Translations under genes and position numbers: made by a program | The notes under the pieces: generated by a model | The model's database searches: none | Told to the model about the DNA's origin: nothing | The model's input: only the letters and a program-made list of their open reading frames with translations | Shown: in pieces, positions 48,594 to 54,899 of the stretch | How the letters are laid out: each line of letters opens with the position of its first letter | Position numbering within the stretch: the first letter of the stretch is position 1 | From: a virus | Strand: one strand, 5' to 3' | IMG/VR virus record: IMGVR_UViG_3300017917_002782 | Coordinates: 1-64,000 of that record | Length of the DNA stretch: 64,000 nucleotides

Positions 48594-48947
48594 TTACAAC
48601 ATCTCCAAATTATTTTGAAGATTTTTTTCATAATCTTCTTTTTTGGTTTTTTTCTTAGGTGTATAACCCCTCTTAACTCTTTCTTTTTGAACTCTTTTCT
48701 TTAGACTTCTGTCTTGAAAATAATTCCTCAATTCTTGAGAAGATTCTTCGTAGATCTTTTTAATTTCATCAAAAAGTTTTGCCTTATCTTCATCAGTTAA
48801 TTTGGTTTTTCTTTTTTCTCTAACACAATCCCACCATTCTCTTGAATAGCGTTTGTGTTCGATGCATTCACCTAATAGTTTATGAATCTTGTTCGAGAAA
48901 GATGATTTAATCATCATTGTTGGGTTGTGTTGTGTTGTCTTTTTCAT
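48594..48947 (-). CDS. Hypothetical basic protein, 117 aa
   Basis: MKKTTQHNPTMMIKSSFSNK, then CIEHKRYSREWWDCVREKRK and a very basic C-terminus (LKKRVQKERVKRGYTPKKKT). A nucleic-acid-binding role is suggested by charge only. Starts 2 bases after the stop of the amber-containing gene at 48950. Family not recognised. Confidence 0.7.
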   Translation of the reverse strand: MKKTTQHNPTMMIKSSFSNKIHKLLGECIEHKRYSREWWDCVREKRKTKLTDEDKAKLFDEIKKIYEESSQELRNYFQDRSLKKRVQKERVKRGYTPKKKTKKEDYEKNLQNNLEML

Positions 48948-48949
48948 TT

Positions 48950-49204
48950 TTAAAAAATTTTAGCTGTTATTATGTTATTATTTTCCTCAATCTCCAAATT
49001 TGCTTTGAATTTTATACTCCCTTTGGTATGAGGATTATCAGGAGTTTCTTTTGTTGAGAATCCCACACCCGGTGAGACATCAACGTGATGAACATAATAA
49101 GTGTCGCCCCGACATTTCACAACCCACATAGGAATTGTCGGATCTTCCAAGTGTTTTTTGTTAAAGTGAAAAACGATTTCACATTTTTTGTTAATCTACT
49201 TCAT
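48950..49204 (-). CDS. Hypothetical protein, 84 aa, with in-frame TAG at codon 3
   Basis: ATG at 49204 follows the PTH2 stop by 5 bases. Frame: M K (TAG) I N K K C E I V F H F N K K H then LEDPTIPMWVVKCRGDTYYV, HHVDVSPGVGFSTKETPDNP, ending NNNIITAKIF. The TAG is at 49198-49196. Without readthrough the only downstream start is TTG at 49150. The context TAG ATT AAC AAA is shared with the PTH2 gene. Function unknown. Confidence 0.65.
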
Positions 49205-49209
49205 GATTT

Positions 49210-49563
49210 TTAAAGATTAAATTGTTTATTATATTCCTTTAGAGATAAAGGCAATGATGATGTTAATTTTCTCGTTTCTTCAGTTTCGAGAAAACAAATA
49301 GAAGTTAATTGATTCCCAATATCGGGTTCAATAAAATAAGACACGGGTATTCCGAGTTCTTCTATTCTATAAAGTAATTTTTGTAATTTTTCTTTTGAAT
49401 CAATGGATAAAGAAATAAGAAAATTATTATTCCATTGTTTTGAAAGTTCGGGATGTTCTAAAATGAACTGAGATATTGCATGTCCCGATTGTGCAATTTG
49501 ATACCCGGGATTTAAGTCTTTTCGGGTTACGACTATTAGTTTGTTAATCTATAAATTTTTCAT
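49210..49563 (-). CDS. Peptidyl-tRNA hydrolase PTH2-like, with in-frame TAG at codon 5
   Basis: Frame: M K N L (TAG) then INKLIVVTRKDLNPGYQIAQ, SGHAISQFILEHPELSKQWN, IDSKEKLQKLLYRIEELGIP and VSYFIEPDIGNQLTSICFL. The pattern VxRxDL...AQxxHA...E.GIP.S.F.EPD matches the PTH2 family, which frees tRNA from peptidyl-tRNA. TAG lies at 49549-49551. The promoter (49583-49612) places the mRNA start just before this ATG, and no ATG follows the TAG, so full translation needs amber readthrough. About 117 codons. Confidence 0.8.
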
Positions 49564-49582
49564 AACTATAAATATTGTGTTA

Positions 49583-49612
49583 CAAAGATAAATATTTTTA
49601 TTTAAAAAACAA
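49583..49612 (-). promoter_or_regulatory. Bacteroidetes-type promoter of the PTH2 gene
   Basis: -7 TATCTTTG, exactly 19 bp, -33 TTG (49610-49612). Supports the ATG at 49563 as the true start. Confidence 0.83.
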
Positions 49613-49615
49613 TCT

Positions 49616-50050
49616 TTAAATAAAATTTTTTATTTCTCTTTCAATTTCCCTTTTTTTGATAGTCTCTCTTTTATCGAATTCTTTTTTACCCTTCACCAAT
49701 GCAACCTCAACTTTAATGAATCCCCTTTCACTTAAAAAAATACGATAAGGTATAATCGAGTATCCTTTAATTAAATCGTTTTTTAATTTCAAGAGTTCAC
49801 GTTTTTTAAGTAATAGTTTTCTATCTCTGTTGGGTTCGTGTGAGTATGGTGAACCATCACTATTAATATTAATTCCTTTAACAAATAATTCGGTACCATT
49901 AAAGAAACAAAAAGAATCGGTCATAGATGCATTTCCGTTTCTAATTGATTTAACCTCACTACCGGTTAATTTAATACCAGAAATTTCGGTTCGAATAAAT
50001 GAATACTCGAACCTAGATTTCCTGTTAACAATTTCAATTTTAGATTTCAT
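49616..50050 (-). CDS. smpB: SmpB, tmRNA-binding protein
   Basis: 144 aa, full length. KIEIVNRKSRFEYSFIRTEI, SGIKLTGSEVKSIRNGNASM, TDSFCFFNGTELFVKGININ, HEPNRDRKLLLKKRELLKLK, then IIPYRIFLSERGFIKVEVAL, VKGKKEFDKRETIKKREIER: the canonical SmpB sequence including the C-terminal KGKKxxDKRxxxKxRE motif that enters the mRNA channel. Binds tmRNA and delivers it to stalled ribosomes. Encoded next to an RNase H-like gene (TAATG overlap) in the same genome as its tmRNA. Confidence 0.95.
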   Translation of the reverse strand: MKSKIEIVNRKSRFEYSFIRTEISGIKLTGSEVKSIRNGNASMTDSFCFFNGTELFVKGININSDGSPYSHEPNRDRKLLLKKRELLKLKNDLIKGYSIIPYRIFLSERGFIKVEVALVKGKKEFDKRETIKKREIEREIKNFI

Positions 50051-50511
50051 TAGATTCTTACTAAGTGATTTGCTCCATAGGTTATCATTGCACCATTGTG
50101 TTTGTATCTAACCTTATAACCCATACCTTCAACCAAACCAACAGCTTGTCTAAGTGCTTTGTTTGATTTGTAACGAGGGTCTGGATTTAAGTCAATATCA
50201 ATCCACGTTGTTTTTGGTAAACCACTATTTTTTAATAGTTCGGCAACCTCAACCGCTTTCCAAACTTCGTTGATAAGTCTTGTTGAAAGGTCTCTCTCCA
50301 TTTGAGTCGATTCTTTAGTACAAAGTACGTGTGCACCTTTTCCTTTCGTGTAAAGTGCTATAACCACACCATAAACGGTTTTACTATTATTATAACATTG
50401 AGAATCAGATCCAATTAGAATCTCAACATCCTCTTTGTCCGTTAAGTAATTTTTGATGTATTCAACTACATCAGGTATGATTTTTCCATACAATGTTTTA
50501 AATGTTCTCAT
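50050..50511 (-). CDS. RNase H-like fold protein (DUF458/YkuK type), 153 aa
   Basis: DVEILIGSDSQCYNNSKTVY then GVVIALYTKGKGAHVLCTKE (residues about 27-66) is an RNase H-fold strand set with a GSDSQ acidic residue; TTWIDIDLNPDPRYKSNKAL and GLVEGMGYKVRYKHN carry further candidate acidic residues. Matches the DUF458 family, of unknown substrate. Could process RNA in the rescue cluster. First gene of the operon RNase H-like, SmpB. Confidence 0.8.
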   Translation of the reverse strand: MRTFKTLYGKIIPDVVEYIKNYLTDKEDVEILIGSDSQCYNNSKTVYGVVIALYTKGKGAHVLCTKESTQMERDLSTRLINEVWKAVEVAELLKNSGLPKTTWIDIDLNPDPRYKSNKALRQAVGLVEGMGYKVRYKHNGAMITYGANHLVRI

Positions 50512-50558
50512 AACAAGTTTCCTTTCTACATAACTATCTATTTTTTTTAATTTATGTT

Positions 50559-50647
50559 TGGCGGAGAGAGAGGGGCTCGAACCCTCGCGGCTGTAACACC
50601 CTATCAGTTTAGCAAACTGACCCCTTCACCAACTTGGGTATCTCTCC
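50559..50647 (-). tRNA. tRNA-Ser(GCT)
   Basis: GGAGAGA/TCTCTCC acceptor, anticodon loop TTTGCTA region with GCT, long variable arm, discriminator G, CCA encoded. Overlaps the end of the 50604-50837 reading frame. Confidence 0.92.
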
Positions 50648-50837
50648 ATTTAGTTTTTCTATTATGCTTCCAAGTTTTATAACTTCTTTTTTTGAAAGAC
50701 ATAAGAAACTTTTTTTTAGAATGAGAAATAATTCCATCATCCCAATAAATCGGATAATTAATTCCAATTTGTAAATAACGATATTCTTTATCGTTATGTG
50801 CTTTGTCCAGTTTTGCTCTGTTTCTGTTTTTTGACAT
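50604..50837 (-). CDS. Hypothetical basic protein, 77 aa, overlapping tRNA-Ser
   Basis: MSKNRNRAKLDKAHNDKEYR, then YLQIGINYPIYWDDGIISHS and a Lys/Arg-rich tail. The last 14 codons run into tRNA-Ser. A hairpin CTATTGAATAAACTCAATAG lies just before the ATG. Family not recognised; either a real short gene or an open frame beside tRNAs. Confidence 0.45.
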   Translation of the reverse strand: MSKNRNRAKLDKAHNDKEYRYLQIGINYPIYWDDGIISHSKKKFLMSFKKRSYKTWKHNRKTKWRDTQVGEGVSLLN

Positions 50838-50896
50838 AATCTATTGAGTTTATTCAATAGAAGTCGTTCATTTTTTTCATATTGGTAATTTTTGTT

Positions 50897-50969
50897 GTTC
50901 TCCCCCAAGGATTCGAACCTCGATTCTGTGGACCAAAACCACATGTCCTGCCCTTAGACGAGAGGAGAA
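50897..50969 (-). tRNA. tRNA-Gln(TTG)
   Basis: TTCTCCT/GGGAGAA acceptor, anticodon arm TGTGG TTTTGGT CCACA, T arm GAGGTTCGAATCCTT. No encoded CCA. Confidence 0.9.
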
Positions 50970-50971
50970 TT

Positions 50972-51079
50972 TTGGATAAGCAGTGACCTCTTATCCATGG
51001 TACTTAAGGTTTCGAGTTGTTTAACGACCTACTCTGAATGTCATCCGCCAGGGTGTACTTGTACCTTAAACCCGGAGCC
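50972..51079 (-). other. Structured spacer between tRNA-Gln and tRNA-Gly
   Basis: Contains the hairpin GGATAAGAGGTCACTGCTTA then TCC (50974-50996) and an imperfect inverted pair TTTAAGGTAC / GTACTTAAGG enclosing about 65 nt. No coding frame. Could be processing structures. Confidence 0.45.
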
Positions 51080-51084
51080 ACTTA

Positions 51085-51162
51085 TGGAGCGAGTAGTCGG
51101 ACTTGAACCGACCCTATTCCGCATTGGAAGTGCGGTGCCATAACCAACTAGGCGATACTCGC
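51085..51162 (-). tRNA. tRNA-Gly(TCC)
   Basis: GCGAGTA/TACTCGC acceptor, CGCAC TTCCAAT GCG anticodon arm, T discriminator, encoded CCA. Confidence 0.93.
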
Positions 51163-51213
51163 ATGGAGAGGGACAGGTTATTTATACCTTTAAGGGACTC
51201 CCTCAGACCCTTG

Positions 51214-51285
51214 AGCAGGTAATCAGAATCGAACTGACATCCTCGGCTTGGCAAGCCGATGCACTAACCGTTGTGCTATACCCGC
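51214..51285 (-). tRNA. tRNA-Gly(GCC)
   Basis: GCGGGTA/TACCTGC acceptor, anticodon stem CGGCT/AGCCG with loop TGCCA, T arm GTCAGTTCGATTCTGAT. Confidence 0.92.
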
Positions 51286-51342
51286 TTGGAGTGTAGTAGG
51301 ACTGCAGTTCCTTGAGGTTCCTACACAAATTATTCCTCTTTG

Positions 51343-51416
51343 TGGGCCTTATAGGATTCGAACCTATCACCTACTGATTATGAGTCAGTTGCTCTAACCT
51401 AATGAGCTAAAGGCCC
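51343..51416 (-). tRNA. tRNA-Met or tRNA-Ile2 (CAT)
   Basis: GGGCCTT/AAGGCCC acceptor, anticodon arm CTGACTCATAATCAG, D arm TAGCTCATTAGGTTAGAGCA. Elongator body; CAT could be lysidine-modified for Ile. Confidence 0.9.
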
Positions 51417-51421
51417 TAAAT

Positions 51422-51967
51422 TTATTCCGGTAAAACAAACTCAATAATGGTGTATCTTACCTCTTCATCATCATAGATTTTGATATTCTCAGGTTCAATG
51501 TTATATGAACACATATCACAATCCCATAACGCGAATCTCAAACCCTTTTTAAATTCATCCATGTTTTGGATATTCATCAAATCCATAACACACTTTAACG
51601 GATTTGGTAAATATTTTTTTTCCAACATTTTATTGTGTTGATGATATGATTCCCACTTTTCTTTATCTCCATTTTCATCTTTACCATTCCATTCTCCACC
51701 ATGTCTTGTTGTTATATACCACTCATTATTCAACCTTTCATTTTCCAATGTGTCTTCTTCAGATACTTCAATCACATTGTGTGTTTGTAGTGGATCTGTT
51801 GATAATGTTGGTAAATGATGATTAACAATATTCAACCCAACATAATATCCAAGTTGGTAATTAACAGTTAAGTTTTTCCTTTTTTCAATCCTCTCTTGTT
51901 TCCATTTTTCTTCCATTTCTGGAGTTATGGATTTAAGAAAGTCTTCAAATACTTTACTTCTAGCCAT
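51422..51967 (-). CDS. Hypothetical protein, 181 aa
   Basis: MARSKVFEDFLKSITPEMEE; soluble, acidic, with LTVNYQLGYYVGLNIVNHHL and a Cys pair (ALWDCDMCSYNIEPEN). Sits inside the tRNA array on the same strand, between tRNA-Tyr and tRNA-Met. Family not recognised. Confidence 0.75.
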   Translation of the reverse strand: MARSKVFEDFLKSITPEMEEKWKQERIEKRKNLTVNYQLGYYVGLNIVNHHLPTLSTDPLQTHNVIEVSEEDTLENERLNNEWYITTRHGGEWNGKDENGDKEKWESYHQHNKMLEKKYLPNPLKCVMDLMNIQNMDEFKKGLRFALWDCDMCSYNIEPENIKIYDDEEVRYTIIEFVLPE

Positions 51968-51981
51968 GACTTATTTTATTT

Positions 51982-52065
51982 GTGCCCGCAGATGGACTCG
52001 AACCACCGAACTCCGAAGAGGACAGATTTACAGTCTGTTGCAATTGCCGCTATGCGATACGGGCA
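51982..52065 (-). tRNA. tRNA-Tyr(GTA)
   Basis: TGCCCGT/GCGGGCA acceptor, CAGA CTGTAAA TCTG anticodon arm, long variable arm. Confidence 0.9.
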
Positions 52066-52076
52066 TTTATTTTTTG

Positions 52077-52156
52077 TACCTCGGGTCGGACTCGAACCGA
52101 CACGTCTCTCGACACGGTTTCTAAGACCGCTGTGTATACCATTCCACCACCAAGGC
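52077..52156 (-). tRNA. tRNA-Leu(TAG)
   Basis: GCCTTGG/CCGAGGT acceptor, CGGT CTTAGAA ACCG anticodon arm, long variable arm, T arm GTCGGTTCGAGTCCGAC. Confidence 0.9.
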
Positions 52157-52247
52157 AAATTGTGGGACATCGCTTAACCCACAGTGATTGTACTTCTCAC
52201 TTTTGACGTTACCATATTTTTATATGTTGGCATCTAACGATTTTTTG

Positions 52248-52319
52248 CTCCCCGGGGGAATTTCGAAATCCCGACCCCATGATTAACAGTCATGTGCTCT
52301 GCCTCTGAGCTACCGAGGA
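52248..52319 (-). tRNA. tRNA-Asn(GTT)
   Basis: TCCTCGG/CCGGGGA acceptor, ATGA CTGTTAA TCAT anticodon arm, T arm GGGATTTCGAAATTCCC. A normal counterpart of the insertion-bearing 44922 copy. Confidence 0.92.
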
Positions 52320-52359
52320 AGTTTGTGTGTCTTCCCACACCTCCAGATTGTTCCCCTCA

Positions 52360-52429
52360 CCACTCTAATTTCTTAGTGTAGGAATCGAACCTACATGGGC
52401 GACTTACCGTAACCTCAATCAACGAGTGG
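52360..52429 (-). tRNA. tRNA-like structure, anticodon unclear
   Basis: Closed by CCACTC/GAGTGG, with T-arm-like GTAGGTTCGATTCCTAC (52378-52394). Its 5' strand overlaps the T arm of the next tRNA-like unit (GTGGTTCGAGTCCAC, 52426-52440). D and anticodon arms cannot be drawn with confidence. Confidence 0.4.
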
Positions 52430-52445
52430 ACTCGAACCACATTCG

Positions 52446-52537
52446 TAGTTGGGAGAGGATTCGAACCCCTTCAGGGAGCTACCCGTCATCCATGACCTTC
52501 CATCGGACTCGAACCGACCTTCTACCATAGCCCAACT
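52446..52537 (-). tRNA. tRNA-like structure with two T-arm-like hairpins
   Basis: AGTTGGG/CCCAACT acceptor-like stem with A discriminator. Inside are GTCGGTTCGAGTCCGAT (where a D arm is expected) and GGGGTTCGAATCCTC near the 3' end, separated by GGTCATGGATGACC. 92 nt. Anticodon not assigned. Confidence 0.45.
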
Positions 52538-52667
52538 ATTTTCACTTTCCATTACAAAGTGTAAGTAGGTTTAGTTGCGAACTTTCCTTTCAGTGGGACT
52601 CTCATGGTTTTTCGTAGAGTCTGTTATCCCACAATTTTAACACATTGACTACATGTGTTGAGCATCG

Positions 52668-52764
52668 CAGTTAGAACAGGAATCGAACCTGCGTCTTAGT
52701 TACTTTGTTTTAACTGTAATTCTACAAAACATTTCACTACGTGGTGCCACTCCACTATCCAACT
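52668..52764 (-). tRNA. tRNA-like structure with enlarged anticodon-type loop
   Basis: AGTTGGA/TCTAACT acceptor, D arm GTGGAGTGGCACCAC, stem TGTTTT/AAAACA with a 14-nt loop, T arm GCAGGTTCGATTCCTGT. Anticodon not assigned. Confidence 0.5.
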
Positions 52765-53132
52765 ATTTCGGGACGAGAGTAAGCTGCTCTCATTTGTCCC
52801 TACTTTTTTCTATCGTTTGAGTTTCAATTTAAGGTCTGGAAACTCCTTCGGTAAGGAAAGAGACCACAGTTTTCTGGTAAACTTACAAAAACCCCAAATT
52901 GCTTACATTGTTACTTTAACGTCTCAACAATCAAACTCATTCGGAAGAACTCGAAAAAAGACGGCTTGCCGACTAAAAAGGGTTTGAACCTTAATCCTGC
53001 ATCCCCTTTCAGAACCGGCGAAAGCGTAATGCTTTTCGTATTCTTACTCCGTTCTGCTGTGCCACCTATTACACCATAGTCAATCGAGAGTTTCGAACCT
53101 CTCAGGTGCCGAGTTAATTACTCTCGGACTTT
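52765..53132 (-). other. Structured, non-coding stretch inside the tRNA array
   Basis: No credible frame. Contains T-arm-like AAGGTTCAAACCCTT (52977-52992) and GAGGTTCGAAACTCTC (53087-53104), a hairpin GGGAC...GTCCC (52772-52802), and CCGAGAGTAATTAACTCGG. Looks like one or two degenerate or expanded tRNA-like units; boundaries unclear. Confidence 0.4.
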
Positions 53133-53208
53133 GTAGAGTATGCGAGACTCGAACTCACACGATGTCTTCATCCCAAATGAAGCGGCTTACCAATTAGCCC
53201 AATACTCT
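53133..53208 (-). tRNA. tRNA-Pro(TGG)
   Basis: AGAGTAT/ATACTCT acceptor, CTTCA TTTGGGA TGAAG anticodon arm, T arm GTGAGTTCGAGTCTCGC. Confidence 0.9.
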
Positions 53209-53213
53209 ATGAA

Positions 53214-53349
53214 AAGATAGTGATGGGATACCCGTCTCGTCCCAATCTTAATTGCTTCCTGAGTTTTAATGAGGCCTCAGCAAAGGGTGCTGAATTCCGA
53301 TTCCACTCTGGATTGTCGACATCCAGTGAGTGGGGAAAACCACTATCTT
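53214..53349 (-). ncRNA. 136-nt tRNA-like RNA with giant variable region
   Basis: Closed by a perfect 9-bp stem AAGATAGTG/CACTATCTT. D-arm-like GTGGTTTTCCCCAC, then stem CTGGAT/ATCCAG with 7-nt loop GTCGACA, a ~65-nt region with hairpins TCAGCACCCTTTGCTGA and CTGAG...CTCAG, and a T-arm-like GGGA...TCCC without TTCG. Resembles a tRNA blown up in its variable arm. Confidence 0.5.
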
Positions 53350-53351
53350 AG

Positions 53352-53425
53352 TACCCCCAACAGGATTCGAACCTGTGGCCCACAGTTTAGAAAACTGTTG
53401 CTCTATCCAGCTGAGCTATGGAGGC
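53352..53425 (-). tRNA. tRNA-Arg(TCT)
   Basis: GCCTCCA/TGGGGGT acceptor, ACAGT TTTCTAA ACTGT anticodon arm, T arm ACAGGTTCGAATCCTGT. Confidence 0.93.
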
Positions 53426-53430
53426 ATTTG

Positions 53431-53515
53431 TGCTCGAGGCGGGAATCGAACCCGCACGGATGTTGAGTCCACAGAATTTTAAGTCCTGCGTGTCTACCAG
53501 TTCCACCACCCGAGC
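53431..53515 (-). tRNA. tRNA-Leu(TAA)
   Basis: GCTCGGG/CTCGAGC acceptor, anticodon loop CTTAAAA, long variable arm. First tRNA after the promoter at 53547. Confidence 0.93.
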
Positions 53516-53523
53516 AATTTTTT

Positions 53524-53543
53524 TACCAATATGTCAAAGAACA
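53524..53543 (-). promoter_or_regulatory. boxA-like leader of the tRNA block
   Basis: Minus strand TGTTCTTTGACATATTGGT between the -7 box and tRNA-Leu. The same GTTCTTTGACATATTGGT occurs at 56463-56480. Confidence 0.55.
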
Positions 53544-53546
53544 CAA

Positions 53547-53576
53547 CAAATATAAATCAAAAGGTTTAAAAAACAA
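53547..53576 (-). promoter_or_regulatory. Promoter of the tRNA block
   Basis: -7 TATATTTG, 19 bp, -33 TTG. Lies just after the terminator at 53576-53605. Confidence 0.8.
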
Positions 53577-53605
53577 AAAACCCGAACATTTTATTGTCCG
53601 GGTTT
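53576..53605 (-). terminator. Terminator before the tRNA promoter
   Basis: Minus strand AAACCCGGACAATAAAATGT then TCGGGTTTTTTG. Ends the transcript of the small gene at 53633-53737. Confidence 0.85.
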
Positions 53606-53632
53606 CTTTTATAAGTTTTTATAATTTTTGAC

Positions 53633-53737
53633 TTACACTTTTTCGAAATCCGAACATGGATGACATAAATATATACCTCTCCCATTGCCACTAAGTGGGT
53701 TGTTTGACGGTTGTTGTATGTTTACCAAATTTTTCAT
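53633..53737 (-). CDS. Small peptide gene, 34 aa
   Basis: MKNLVNIQQPSNNPLSGNGR then GIYLCHPCSDFEKV, with a CxxC pair. Has its own promoter (53759-53788) and a terminator right after it, which makes a real gene likely despite its size. Function unknown. Confidence 0.55.
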   Translation of the reverse strand: MKNLVNIQQPSNNPLSGNGRGIYLCHPCSDFEKV

Positions 53738-53758
53738 TCGTTTTTCAAATAAGTATCA

Positions 53759-53788
53759 CAAAGATACGAAAAGTTTTTAAAATATCAA
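53759..53788 (-). promoter_or_regulatory. Bacteroidetes-type promoter
   Basis: TATCTTTG -7, 19 bp, -33 TTG. Drives the 34-aa gene. Confidence 0.8.
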
Positions 53789-53817
53789 ACTTTTTTTTAA
53801 AATATTTTTATTTTTTG

Positions 53818-53889
53818 TAGCCCCTACGGGAATCGAACCCGTCTTTTCAGGATGAAAACCTGATGTCCTAACCGATAGACGAAAGGGCC
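53818..53889 (-). tRNA. tRNA-Glu(TTC)
   Basis: GGCCCTT/AGGGGCT acceptor, CAGG TTTTCAT CCTG anticodon arm, T arm GACGGGTTCGATTCCCGT. Confidence 0.92.
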
Positions 53890-53925
53890 ATTTAACAATT
53901 ATTGGTCTTTAACTTTATTTATGTC

Positions 53926-54231
53926 TTAGGAGTGTAAAACTTCCTTTTGACTATTTTTTATTTTGTTTTCCAATTTATCTAATCGAGAGTCTAATTGGGA
54001 AAAGACCTCTCTTTCTGTGTTATCAATCCTTCGATTTACATCATCATGGTTATGATTAATTAAATCATAGATTTCTTTTTTTATGTTATCCAATTCATTG
54101 GATAGATTATTTTGAAAAGATTCTAAGTTCTTTTCCACTTTTCCTACCTTGACGTATCCAACCACAGCCAGTATTGCAATTACAACACCAACCACAGAAG
54201 ACACCCCTAAAATAAATGATAATGTTTCCAT
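53926..54231 (-). CDS. Membrane-anchored coiled-coil protein, 101 aa
   Basis: Start at METLSFILGVSSVVGVVIAI; the longer frame reads through tRNA-Ser. One transmembrane segment (about 5-30) then a coiled coil (DNIKKEIYDLINHNHDDVNR, LDSRLDKLENKIK). Similar layout to 27206-27568. Role unknown. A TGTTCTTTGACAAA boxA-like motif precedes it. Confidence 0.7.
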   Translation of the reverse strand: METLSFILGVSSVVGVVIAILAVVGYVKVGKVEKNLESFQNNLSNELDNIKKEIYDLINHNHDDVNRRIDNTEREVFSQLDSRLDKLENKIKNSQKEVLHS

Positions 54232-54278
54232 AATTTTAAAGTTGTTTTTAAATTTGTCAAAGAACAATAATTGTTTTG

Positions 54279-54361
54279 CGGAGGATGAGGGAATCGAACC
54301 CCCAAGGCTTTTACACCCAGCTGATTTCAAGTCAGTGTCCTCGTCCATTCGGGCACCCTCC
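54279..54361 (-). tRNA. tRNA-Ser(TGA)
   Basis: GGAGGGT/ATCCTCC acceptor, CTGA CTTGAAA TCAG anticodon arm, long variable arm, G discriminator. Confidence 0.92.
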
Positions 54362-54373
54362 TTTATTTTTTTG

Positions 54374-54507
54374 TGGTTAGGACAGGAGTTGAACCTGTAT
54401 CACCGGATTAGTATACTTACGGCATTCGTCCTCAGTTATCTATTTTACAAGTCACCTCACAGGACTAAGCGTCTTCCCGAACAAATATGTTCTTCCGCCA
54501 CCTAACC
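54374..54507 (-). tRNA. tRNA-Leu-like RNA, 134 nt, with D-loop hairpin and 28-nt anticodon loop
   Basis: GGTTAGG/CCTAACC acceptor, T arm ACAGGTTCAACTCCTGT, D region TGGCGGAA...GGGAAGACGC as in Leu tRNAs but with inserted hairpin GAACATATTTGTTC; anticodon stem GTCCT/AGGAC closes a 28-nt loop; variable arm TGCCG...CGGTG. Anticodon cannot be read. Confidence 0.55.
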
Positions 54508-54734
54508 AAAATTTGCCCCACATTGAGATTCGTGTGAGGACTAGATTGCGTCGGTTTCTTTCACTGTTTCAAGAACCTGTTGCATCTCTGCGTTTAAACC
54601 CGTCAACCCAACGTTGGAGGAACTGGATATTGAACCTTTATCCCAACGACCCCCTCTTTAAGTTACGGAGGAGACAACTATATCATTTGATCACCAAAAC
54701 GATACCAAATGGTCTGAGTATCTCTTACTCATTG
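54508..54734 (-). other. Structured non-coding spacer, 227 nt
   Basis: Includes GTTGGGATAAAGGTTCAATA then TCC...CCAAC (54620-54655, tRNA-like closing stem) and CCTCACACGAATCTCAATGT then GGGG near the 3' end. No credible frame; nature unknown. Confidence 0.4.
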
Positions 54735-54807
54735 CAGTCCCAACGGGAGTTGAACCCGCTCCATACTCCGTGACAGGGAGATATCTTAACCGTTTGACCT
54801 TGGGACT
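54735..54807 (-). tRNA. tRNA-Asp(GTC)
   Basis: AGTCCCA/TGGGACT acceptor, CTCC CTGTCAC GGAG anticodon arm, G discriminator. A second Asp tRNA is at 56207. Confidence 0.92.
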
Positions 54808-54814
54808 GTATGTG

Positions 54815-54899
54815 AGCCTCCTGACGGATTCGAACCGCCGATGTTCTTTCGATTCCTGATTACAAATCAGGTGCTCTCGACCAACTAAGCGAAGGAGGC
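54815..54899 (-). tRNA. tRNA-Thr(TGT), long variable loop
   Basis: GCCTCCT/AGGAGGC acceptor, CTGAT TTGTAAT CAG anticodon arm, T arm GGCGGTTCGAATCCGTC. Variable region about 16 nt, unusual for Thr. Confidence 0.87.

Noticed and set aside
51896-52206. Overlapping open frames on both strands across tRNA-Tyr and tRNA-Leu
   Set aside because: They translate tRNA sequence; typical false frames in tRNA arrays.
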